A DNA stretch of 32,313 bases from Acidobacteriaceae bacterium (GTDB taxonomy: Bacteria; Acidobacteriota; Terriglobia; Terriglobales; Acidobacteriaceae). Position numbers and translations under genes: made by a program. The notes beneath the pieces were generated by a model. It had not been told where the DNA came from. It did not search any database and saw only the letters and a program-made list of their open reading frames with translations. Location: positions 1 through 32,313 of the forward strand of contig JASHPJ010000152.1 in assembly GCA_030038195.1 (NCBI GenBank), in the 5' to 3' direction. Below, one piece after another: positions 25,960 to 32,313 of this stretch (its first letter is position 1; each line of letters starts with the position of its first letter).

Positions 25960-26130
25960 TTACGAGATGAGCCGGATTTCCTGCAGGCACATGCCATAGC
26001 GGCTGCCCGGCGGATTGATGGCATAGCTGGTGTGCAGCCATGCATTGGTGAAGTTGGCGCTGTAGCACAGCCACATGCTTCTTCCGTCAGGCTGGATGAA
26101 CTTGCCGGGGATATTGACGAAGTAACCTTG
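25960..26130 (-). pseudogene. C-terminal remnant of a secreted or hydrolase-like protein gene
   Basis: On the minus strand from about 26130 to the TAA at 25960-25962 the sequence reads QGYFVNIPGKFIQPDGRSMW, then LCYSANFTNAWLHTSYAINP and PGSRYGMCLQEIRLIS, then stop. This looks like authentic protein: it has normal codon use and an aromatic-rich pattern similar to C-termini of secreted glycan-active or DUF4185-like hypothetical proteins. No start codon, ribosome site or upstream gene body is present. About 55 bases further out lies a copy of the nested palindrome (26185-26294), so the 5' part of the gene has been deleted or moved. The family name is only a guess. The fragment is too short and lacks a start, so it was probably left by a rearrangement. 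Confidence 0.6.
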
Positions 26131-26184
26131 CGCGCACCCGAGTCTTGTGGATTGGATTACGAAACCACAAAGTCACAGTACTAG

Positions 26185-26294
26185 AGCGTTTTCGGTTCCT
26201 ATGTTGACAGGCCGGCATCGCACAAGGTGGCTTTTTCTTGAGGAAAAAGCCACTCGGCGACATCAACTCTGCAAAGACTTGAGCCGAAAACGCT
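26185..26294. repeat. Nested palindromic element, copy 2
   Basis: Terminal arms AGCGTTTTCGG (26185-26195) and CCGAAAACGCT (26284-26294) are identical to those of copy 1. The inner hairpin is longer here: GTGGCTTTTTC (26227-26237), TTGA loop region, GAAAAAGCCAC (26243-26253). Nearly all bases between agree with 3782-3889. The inner arms of the two copies differ in length but both keep their pairing, which suggests that structure matters. Confidence 0.85.
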
Positions 26295-26628
26295 GTAACG
26301 GCACGGAACATAATGTTCGATATCTTCGCCCATTCTGCGGTCGGGAGTCATCTGCCTGCCAGCATGACGGCTCCCTGCAGGGCTCACAAGTAAAACACCG
26401 TGTCTTACCGTATAACCGCCGGCGGATCGCCGGATGGATGGACAATTTGCGCGTCCTGTTGCGCGTCCTGGACGCGAAAGTCTGGGCGAACGCTTTTTCC
26501 ATGATGCTCGATGCGCGAGGATCCGCTGGCAAGATATTCGAGCGTATACTGTTGCGTTCTTTCAGACCAAGGCGTCGCCCGTTGTTGAGCAGCCGTTTCC
26601 GGCTGCGGGTGATCGCAAAGGAGCCCTT
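26295..26628. other. Upstream region of the GH97 gene
   Basis: About 330 bases without a convincing gene. A TATACT hexamer at 26545-26550 is a possible -10 element, but no good -35 lies at the proper distance. GCGCGTCCTG occurs twice in succession (about 26451-26470). AAGGAG before 26629 is the ribosome site of the GH97 gene. Confidence 0.4.
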
Positions 26629-28647
26629 ATGTCTGCTCTTCGCGCAGTCGCGGTTTGCCTGCTGGCGCTGCTGGCCGTTGAAATTGCACCGGCGCAAGCC
26701 AAGGATGAACCGGCGGCGAAGGTGACTTCACCCGACGGGCAGATTACCCTGCTGCTCTTTGACGCAGCGGCGCCGGGCGCCGATCTGCGCTATGCGGTCG
26801 AGTTCCACGGCAGGCGGATCATCGAGGAGTCAAAGCTGGGGCTCGAACTGGACGGACAGCCCGCGCTGGGACCGGGAATGCGCATGACCGGCTCGCAGCC
26901 GGAGACGGTAGACGAGAGCTACACGATTCCCGTGGGCAAAACCAGCACGGTGCGCAACCACTACAACGGCGTGCGCGCGGAGTTTGCCGGCGCCGGCGAC
27001 CGGAAGCTGACGATCGAGGCGCGGGCCTTCGATGACGGCGTGGCTTTCCGGTATATCATGCCCGATCAGTCCGGGTACAAGCAGGTGAAGATCACGCACG
27101 AAGACACCGAGTTCACCTTTGCGAAGGACGCGCCCGCCTATCCGCTCATCCTGGACGGCTTCCAATCGTCGTATGAAGACGAGTACGTGCTGCGCAATGT
27201 GAGCAGCCTGCATGCGGACTGGCTGATCGCGCTTCCTTTCCTGGCGAATGTACCCGGCGTGGGCTGGGTGGGCATTACCGAAGCGGATATCGAGAACTAC
27301 GCGGGCATGTACCTGCGCAAGAGCAAGGAACGCGGGTTCAGCGTGCACGCGGAGCTGGCGCCGCACTGCAATGAAGCGGGGACGGCCGATCCGGAGGGGG
27401 TTGCGGTGGTTACGGCGGCGCCGTTCTCGAGTCCCTGGCGCGTGCTGATGATTGCCGACGAGCCAGGCAGGATGATCGAGTCGAATATCGTGCTCAATCT
27501 CAATCCGCCGTCGAAGATCGCCGACGCCTCGTGGATTCACGCGGGCAAGGCGGCGTGGGACTGGTGGTCAGGCGAGGCTGCGCCGAGCGTGCACTTCAAG
27601 ACCGGCATGAATACGGCAACCATGGAGCACTATATCGACTTCGCCTCGGCCTCGGGACTGCCTTACATGCTGATCGACGCCGGCTGGGCGCTGGCACCGG
27701 AGCGCAAGGGGCCGCAGGATTATGCCGCAGTGGCCGACATCACCAAGACCACGCCGGAGATCGACATGCCCGAACTGCTGCGCTACGCGAAGCAGAAGAA
27801 CGTGAAGCTGTGGCTGTGGGCGCACTGGACCTCAGTGAACAAGTACATGGACCAGGCCTTCCCGCTGTTTGAGAAATGGGGCATCGCCGGCGTCAAGATC
27901 GACTTTATGAACCGCGACGACCAGTGGATGGTGGACTGGTACCGGCGCGTGGCGGCAACCGCGGCCGCACACCACCTGATGGTGGATTTTCACGGCGCGT
28001 TCAAGCCCGACGGCCTGCGCCGCACCTATCCCAACGTGATGACCCGCGAAGGCGTGATGGGCAAGGAGTATCTGAAGTGGAGCGCGGAGGTGACGCCGGC
28101 GCACAACGCCACCTTGCCCTACACGCGCATGCTCGCCGGCCCCATGGATTACACGCCCGGCGCATTCGGCAACGCCAACCTCGAAACCTTCGTTCCGCGC
28201 CAGAAGGAGCCGATGGGCCTGAACACCCGCGCCCAGGAGCTGGCGCTCTACGTGATCTTCGAGAGCGAGTTCGAGATGGTCTCCGACTATCCGGAGCACT
28301 ACGCGGGACAAAAGGAGTTCGACTTCATCAGGCGCGTTCCGGCCACGTGGGACGAGGTGCGCTTCCTGGGAGGCCTGCCCATGCAGTGGATCGCGCTGGC
28401 GCGGCGCAGCGGGGCCGACTGGTACGTGGGTTCGCTCACCAACTGGGATTCGCTGAGCGTGAAGATACCGCTGAGCTTTCTCGGGCCGGGCAAGTACGTT
28501 GCGGAGATTTATTCCGACGCGCCGGACGCAGCCGAGCAGCCTACGCACACAACGCTCACTCGCCAGCCGGTGGACCGCAGCAGCGTTCTGGACGTGCAGA
28601 TGGCTCCCGGCGGCGGAAATGCCATGTGGATTCATCCGGCGCAGTAG
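26629..28647 (+). CDS. Glycoside hydrolase family 97 (probable retaining alpha-galactosidase type)
   Basis: A 672-residue exported enzyme, the usual GH97 length. The signal peptide (AVAVCLLALLAVEIAPAQA) ends near residue 24. The N-terminal beta-sandwich (about 30-290) begins with SPDGQITLLLFD. The (beta/alpha)8 barrel (about 300-570) has KAAWDWWSGEAAPSVHFKTG, LPYMLIDAGWA, VKLWLWAHWTS, GIAGVKIDFMNRDDQWMVDW and MTREGVMGKEYLKWS. A C-terminal beta domain follows. Asp425 in KIDFM occupies the nucleophile position of retaining GH97 members such as the Bacteroides alpha-galactosidase, and Glu480 fits the acid/base; inverting SusB-type members lack that Asp. The enzyme should act in the periplasm, releasing galactose or glucose from alpha-linked glycans. 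AAGGAG fixes the start at 26629; the frame to 26434 is spurious. About 60 bases separate it from the TolC-like gene. Confidence 0.92.
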   Translation: MSALRAVAVCLLALLAVEIAPAQAKDEPAAKVTSPDGQITLLLFDAAAPGADLRYAVEFHGRRIIEESKLGLELDGQPALGPGMRMTGSQPETVDESYTIPVGKTSTVRNHYNGVRAEFAGAGDRKLTIEARAFDDGVAFRYIMPDQSGYKQVKITHEDTEFTFAKDAPAYPLILDGFQSSYEDEYVLRNVSSLHADWLIALPFLANVPGVGWVGITEADIENYAGMYLRKSKERGFSVHAELAPHCNEAGTADPEGVAVVTAAPFSSPWRVLMIADEPGRMIESNIVLNLNPPSKIADASWIHAGKAAWDWWSGEAAPSVHFKTGMNTATMEHYIDFASASGLPYMLIDAGWALAPERKGPQDYAAVADITKTTPEIDMPELLRYAKQKNVKLWLWAHWTSVNKYMDQAFPLFEKWGIAGVKIDFMNRDDQWMVDWYRRVAATAAAHHLMVDFHGAFKPDGLRRTYPNVMTREGVMGKEYLKWSAEVTPAHNATLPYTRMLAGPMDYTPGAFGNANLETFVPRQKEPMGLNTRAQELALYVIFESEFEMVSDYPEHYAGQKEFDFIRRVPATWDEVRFLGGLPMQWIALARRSGADWYVGSLTNWDSLSVKIPLSFLGPGKYVAEIYSDAPDAAEQPTHTTLTRQPVDRSSVLDVQMAPGGGNAMWIHPAQ

Positions 28648-28707
28648 GACAGCAATTGCCGGCTCCAAAGTGAATCCCTGCGGCGGCTACGCTCATCTGA
28701 GAAGATA

Positions 28708-30168
28708 GTGAATGTGAGGCAGTGGTTCCATTTTTCTCTGCGGCGGGTGGGGGCGCTTCTTTTTGCGTCCGTAACTGCTTTTGCAGTATGGGCGCCGGCA
28801 CAGCAGAATCCCAGCTCGGCCACTGACCCCTTCTGGGGCAGCGTGACCGCGCAGCCGGCTACGGACGAGACCATCAGACTCTCGCTCGACGACGCGGTGC
28901 AGAGGGGCCTTAAAAATAATCTCGGACTGAAGGAAGCAGAAGACGATGAGCTGACGCTGAAGGGCGAAAAAAATGAGGCCCTGCAGCAGTTTCTGCCTAC
29001 CATCCGGTTCACCGGCGATACGGGCTACTATCAGCACGACCTGGTGGCGCTGGGCTTCAGTCAGGGAGTCGTCTCCAAATTCACGGGGCTTTTTCCCGGC
29101 GGCCAGGTGCCGGCCGGCCTTTCGCTCATCACCCGCGACGACCTGACCGATGCGCAGCTCCATTACGACCAGACGCTGTTCTCCGGCCCGGTGATTGCCG
29201 GTTACAAGGCGGCGGGCGCGGCTTCGCGCTCGGCTTACTTTGCCAAGATGACCGCTCGCGGGCAGGTGGTGCAGGATGTGGCGACGACCTACCTGCGCTG
29301 CATTGCCGACGTGAGCGAGGTGGAGAACGCCCAGTCGCAGGTGAGCGAGGCGCAGGTGCTGCTGAATCACGAGCACTTGGCGCACCTGGCCGGCACGGCG
29401 GCGAATCTCGATGAACTGCGCGCCAAGGTGCAGCTCCAGGCGCAGCAGCAATCGCTGATCGCCGCGCAGAACCAGCTCGACAAGGAGCTGATCCTGCTCA
29501 AGCGCGAGATCGGCATTGCGCCGGAGCAGAAGATCGAGCTGACCGATTCGGCACCGTATAGCGAGCTCGCTGCGCAGACCCCCGAAGAAGCGCTGGCCAT
29601 CGCCTACAAGGACCGCCAGGACTACCAGAACCTGCAGAACCAGGCCGTGGAATTCAAGGCGATTCATGCGGCCTATCGCAGCCAGCGGCTGCCTACGCTC
29701 AAGTTCACCAGCTATTACGGTACCAGCACCGTGGACGGTGGCGGCACACACGGCAACTTCGTGGCCTTCGGCACACTGGGCCTGCCCATCTTCCGCGAGG
29801 CGGGACTGCGCGGTGATGAGGATGCCTCGCTGGCGCAAAAGAAGGCCGTCGACGACCAGCTTGCCGACCTGCGCGTGCACATCGATCAGCAGGTGCGCTC
29901 GGCACTGCTGGATGTGAATGCGAATGCAAAGCTGGTGGACGTGGCCCGCTCCAACGTGGACCTGGCCGCGCGCGAGCTGAGCGATGAAACCGACCGCGTG
30001 AACGCCGGCGTGGACGACAACCTGCCGCTGGTGACGGCGCAGGCCTCGCTGGCCGCGGCGCAGACCAACCTGGTGGAGAGCCTGTACCAGTACAACGTCT
30101 CCAAGCTGCTGCTGGCCCGCGCCTGCGGCGTGCTGGAGACGCAGTACCGGGATTACCTGGGCAAATAA
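28708..30168 (+). CDS. TolC-like outer membrane efflux protein
   Basis: A 486-residue outer membrane factor. A signal peptide (GALLFASVTAFAVWAPAQ) is followed by two outer-membrane-efflux (OEP) repeats, about residues 55-260 and 290-475. These are mainly long helices rich in Ala, Gln and Leu, as in TolC's periplasmic tunnel: SLDDAVQRGLKNNLGLKEAE, then VEFKAIHAAYRSQRLPTLKF. Such proteins form trimeric channels that complete RND, ABC or type I export systems. No membrane fusion protein or inner-membrane pump gene is next to it, so the partner is elsewhere or unknown. The start is a GTG at 28708. Downstream genes pgl and glk lie 90 bases further with their own ribosome site, so a functional link is not required. 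Confidence 0.9.
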   Translation: MNVRQWFHFSLRRVGALLFASVTAFAVWAPAQQNPSSATDPFWGSVTAQPATDETIRLSLDDAVQRGLKNNLGLKEAEDDELTLKGEKNEALQQFLPTIRFTGDTGYYQHDLVALGFSQGVVSKFTGLFPGGQVPAGLSLITRDDLTDAQLHYDQTLFSGPVIAGYKAAGAASRSAYFAKMTARGQVVQDVATTYLRCIADVSEVENAQSQVSEAQVLLNHEHLAHLAGTAANLDELRAKVQLQAQQQSLIAAQNQLDKELILLKREIGIAPEQKIELTDSAPYSELAAQTPEEALAIAYKDRQDYQNLQNQAVEFKAIHAAYRSQRLPTLKFTSYYGTSTVDGGGTHGNFVAFGTLGLPIFREAGLRGDEDASLAQKKAVDDQLADLRVHIDQQVRSALLDVNANAKLVDVARSNVDLAARELSDETDRVNAGVDDNLPLVTAQASLAAAQTNLVESLYQYNVSKLLLARACGVLETQYRDYLGK

Positions 30169-30258
30169 TTCTCGACCGTTGCCGTCTCCCGGTTTCCTTC
30201 ATCGTCATTCACAATTGGCTGCGTCTTCTCCATGTAACGTAGAACTCGGAGGATTTTC

Positions 30259-31056
30259 ATGCCTGGAAAGCTCAAGGTGGAGTATTTTGTTAAGCCGGAT
30301 GCGGCGGCGCTGGCGGCGCGCGCGGCGCGGCAGTTTGTCGAAGTGGCGGAGGCGGCCGTGGCGGCGCGCGGGCGGGCGCGGATCGCCATCAGTGGCGGGT
30401 CCACGCCCAAGGCGGCCTTTGCGTTGCTGGCTGATCCGGCGCAGCCCTGGCTCAAGCGCATGCCGTGGGACAGGCTCGAGCTCTTCTGGGTGGACGAGCG
30501 CTGCGTTCCGCCCGACCACGCGGACAGCAACTATCGCATGACCCGCGAGGCCATGCTGGACCACGTGCCGCTCAGGCCCGAGCAGGTACACCGCATAGAG
30601 GGTGAGCTGGAGCCCGAGGCTGCGGCGGCGCGGTACGAGTCTGAGCTACGCAACCGCTTTCGCCTGGAAGGCGCCGAGACGCCGCGCTTCGATTTGATCG
30701 CGCTGGGCATGGGACCGGATGGGCACACGGCGTCGCTGTTTCCGCACACGGCGGCGCTCGACGAGATCAGCCGGCTGGTGGTGGCCAACCACGTGCAAAA
30801 CAAAGACGCTTGGCGCGTGACGCTCACCTGGCCGGTGATCAACCAGGCGGCCAGCGTCTTCTTCCTGATTGGCGGCGCAGACAAGGCGCAGGCGCTCAGC
30901 GAAGTCATGACCGGTCCGCGCGACGTGGAGCGGCTGCCCAGCCAGCTCATCAAGCCCGCGAGCGGTATACTGACACTGCTTCTGGACAAGGCTGCGGCCG
31001 CGTTGCTGCCCCCGGCAGACGCGCAGGGCTACGGCTTTCTTGAGAGGGAAGGATGA
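30259..31056 (+). CDS. pgl: 6-phosphogluconolactonase
   Basis: A 265-residue cytosolic enzyme of the DevB/NagB-like family that hydrolyses 6-phosphogluconolactone in the oxidative pentose phosphate or Entner-Doudoroff route. Family motifs are AISGGSTPKAAFALLA (residues about 44-59), LELFWVDERCVPPDHADSNY (about 74-93) and LIALGMGPDGHTASLFPHT (about 149-167), which contains the catalytic region. The late part VTLTWPVINQAASVFFLIGG is also typical. Length is normal for DevB-type Pgl. GGAGG lies six bases before the ATG. Its stop overlaps the glucokinase start by four bases (ATGA at 31053-31056), so the two are translationally coupled. No zwf gene is in the window. Confidence 0.94.
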   Translation: MPGKLKVEYFVKPDAAALAARAARQFVEVAEAAVAARGRARIAISGGSTPKAAFALLADPAQPWLKRMPWDRLELFWVDERCVPPDHADSNYRMTREAMLDHVPLRPEQVHRIEGELEPEAAAARYESELRNRFRLEGAETPRFDLIALGMGPDGHTASLFPHTAALDEISRLVVANHVQNKDAWRVTLTWPVINQAASVFFLIGGADKAQALSEVMTGPRDVERLPSQLIKPASGILTLLLDKAAAALLPPADAQGYGFLEREG

Positions 31057-32072
31057 TTCTGGCAGGCGATGTAGGCGGCACCAAGGTTCACCTGGCGCTG
31101 TACGACTTTACCGACGGCAACCTGCAGCACACCCGCGATCAGCAGTTCGCGGCCAGGGAGTACTCGGGTCTGGAAGAGATCGTGAAAGAGTTCGTCGTGA
31201 ACGAGAAGGTGACCGCGGCCTGCTTCGGCGTGCCCGGCCCGGTGCGCGACGGACGGCTGCGCCTGACCAACCTGCCCTGGACGCTGGACAGCCGCGAGCT
31301 GGCCACCAATCTCAAGATCGACTACGTTTTCCTGATCAACGATCTGCAAGCCAACGGCTACGGCATTGCCGAGCTCTCTGCCGAGCAGATCTACACGCTG
31401 AGCGAGGGCGACGCCCGGCAGGTCGGCAACCGCGCGCTGATTTCCGCCGGAACCGGGCTGGGCGAGGCTTTCCTGGTATGGGACGGCCGCGATTACGTTC
31501 CCTACCCCTCGGAAGGCGGCCACTCGGACTTTGCGCCGCGCAACGAGGACGAGATCGACCTGCTGCGGTTTCTGCGCCAGAAGTACGACGGGCGCATCAG
31601 CTTTGAGCGTGTGGTGAGCGGCCAGGGGATCACCAACTGCTACGAGTTTCTGCGCGAAGTGCGCGGCATCGAGGAGCCGGCGTGGCTGGCCGAGCGCATC
31701 GCCAACGAGGACCCCAACGCCGTGATCACCGAGCTGGCGCTCAAGGCCAAGAGTGAGATCTGCGAGAAAGCGCTGGACCTGTTCGTCTCCGCCTACGGGG
31801 CCGAGGCCGGCAACCTGGCGCTCAAGGTTCTCTCGGTGGGCGGGCTATACGTGGGCGGCGGCATCGCGCCGCGTATCCTGGAAAAACTGAAGGACGGCAC
31901 CTTCATGAAGGCCTTCACGGACAAGGGCCGGCTGAGCCAGTTGCTGGTGCACATGCCGGTGCGCGTGATCCTGGAAAGCCGCACCGCGCTCTTGGGCGCA
32001 GCGGCCTACGCCGAGGCGCGCGCAGCGGAGCTGAGCGGCATCTCGCCGCGCTCGGCGAGCGTCAAGTTCTAA
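31053..32072 (+). CDS. glk: Glucokinase
   Basis: A 339-residue cytosolic kinase of the bacterial glucokinase (Glk) family that phosphorylates glucose with ATP. The N-terminal phosphate-binding loop is LAGDVGGTKVHLALYD (residues 3-18). The sugar-binding and catalytic region is FLINDLQANGYGI with Asn96 and catalytic Asp97. GTGLGEAFLVWDG follows, then YPSEGGHSDFAPRNEDE with Glu154 and His157, the sugar-contacting residues of the family. Near the C-terminus, LYVGGGIAPRILEKLKDGTF is the adenine-binding segment. Length is slightly above E. coli Glk (321). GGGAAGG inside the end of pgl supplies the ribosome site. The pgl-glk pairing makes sense for glucose entering the pentose phosphate or Entner-Doudoroff route. 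An imperfect palindromic element follows its stop. Confidence 0.94.
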   Translation: MILAGDVGGTKVHLALYDFTDGNLQHTRDQQFAAREYSGLEEIVKEFVVNEKVTAACFGVPGPVRDGRLRLTNLPWTLDSRELATNLKIDYVFLINDLQANGYGIAELSAEQIYTLSEGDARQVGNRALISAGTGLGEAFLVWDGRDYVPYPSEGGHSDFAPRNEDEIDLLRFLRQKYDGRISFERVVSGQGITNCYEFLREVRGIEEPAWLAERIANEDPNAVITELALKAKSEICEKALDLFVSAYGAEAGNLALKVLSVGGLYVGGGIAPRILEKLKDGTFMKAFTDKGRLSQLLVHMPVRVILESRTALLGAAAYAEARAAELSGISPRSASVKF

Positions 32073-32094
32073 AGCCTGTCCAGGAACTAATGTG

Positions 32095-32247
32095 GTGTCC
32101 CTGAAGTTCGTATCCTAAATTGACATCCCAAACCGCAGGTTCCGCCACGGCGGATCTTCGACCTTCGACTCTCCGCCGCGGCGGACCGCGGCGGCCTTCG
32201 CTCAGGATGACAGCTTATTTGTGATATGAACTTCTGACTCAGGACAC
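32095..32247. repeat. Palindromic element with inverted ends and a GC-rich core
   Basis: Imperfect inverted ends, GTGTCC...AAGTTCGTATC (32095-32114) against GATATGAACTT...AGGACAC (32223-32247), enclose about 110 bases. These include CCGCCACGGCGG-like and CCGCCGCGGCGGACCGCGG-type palindromes (32173-32194), followed by CTTCGCTCAGGATGACAG. The core is shared with the hairpin at 20514-20555. No coding content; the last 66 bases of the window hold nothing recognisable. Confidence 0.6.
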
Positions 32248-32313
32248 TAGGGTGTGCCGTCACGAGATGGTGTAATGTGCGAAGATGGCAGAGTGAGGAT
32301 GCAATCAGCCGCG

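Overview
The window is GC-rich, densely coding bacterial DNA. It looks like a soil Acidobacteriota of the Terriglobales/Acidobacteriaceae type. Reasons: tandem DUF3857/transglutaminase periplasmic proteins, a small DUF2934 protein, a DUF3108 protein, a long ThyX-like protein, GH97 and heparinase-type polysaccharide enzymes, and intergenic families of short palindromic repeats. This assignment is inferred from family content; there is no rRNA or other phylogenetic marker. I see no tRNA, rRNA, CRISPR array or prophage.

Layout. 1-176: edge of an IS5-type insertion sequence whose end touches the stop codon of an MFS transporter. 173-11121, all minus strand: MFS transporter, catalase-peroxidase KatG, a 75-residue four-cysteine protein, a MerR regulator, an Old Yellow Enzyme, two tandem DUF3857/transglutaminase proteins and Maf. 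11232-13604, plus strand: two membrane proteins of unknown function, one with seven predicted helices. 13758-17485, minus strand: MsrA, then a translationally coupled set of three (GT9 glycosyltransferase, ICMT/PEMT-like membrane methyltransferase, DUF3108 protein), and a DUF2934 protein. 17868-19937, plus strand: a secreted heparinase/alginate-lyase-like enzyme. 19938-20828: repeat-rich DNA with a probable gene remnant. 20829-22511, minus strand: a ThyX-like protein carrying an in-frame repeat insertion. 22638-32072, plus strand: DUF2071 protein, FabG, EAL-HDOD protein, a minus-strand gene remnant, GH97 glycosidase, TolC-like protein, 6-phosphogluconolactonase and glucokinase. The window ends in another palindromic element.

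How the genes fit together. Two themes stand out. Oxidative stress is represented by KatG and MsrA; OYE is a redox enzyme that may contribute. Carbohydrate use is represented by the secreted heparinase-like lyase, the GH97 glycosidase that releases sugars in the periplasm, and glucokinase with phosphogluconolactonase that route glucose into central metabolism. The GT9-ICMT-DUF3108 set points to the cell envelope.

The most unusual material is in the repeats. A nested-hairpin element of about 110 bp has three copies, two of them 40-50 bp upstream of katG and msrA. A GGCTTTAGCCC-type repeat is present in intergenic regions and has also been absorbed in frame into the ThyX-like gene. Other points of note are a tandem transglutaminase pair in which one member has lost its catalytic Cys and His, and two probable gene remnants in intergenic DNA. 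I did not find a clear defence or biosynthetic system.
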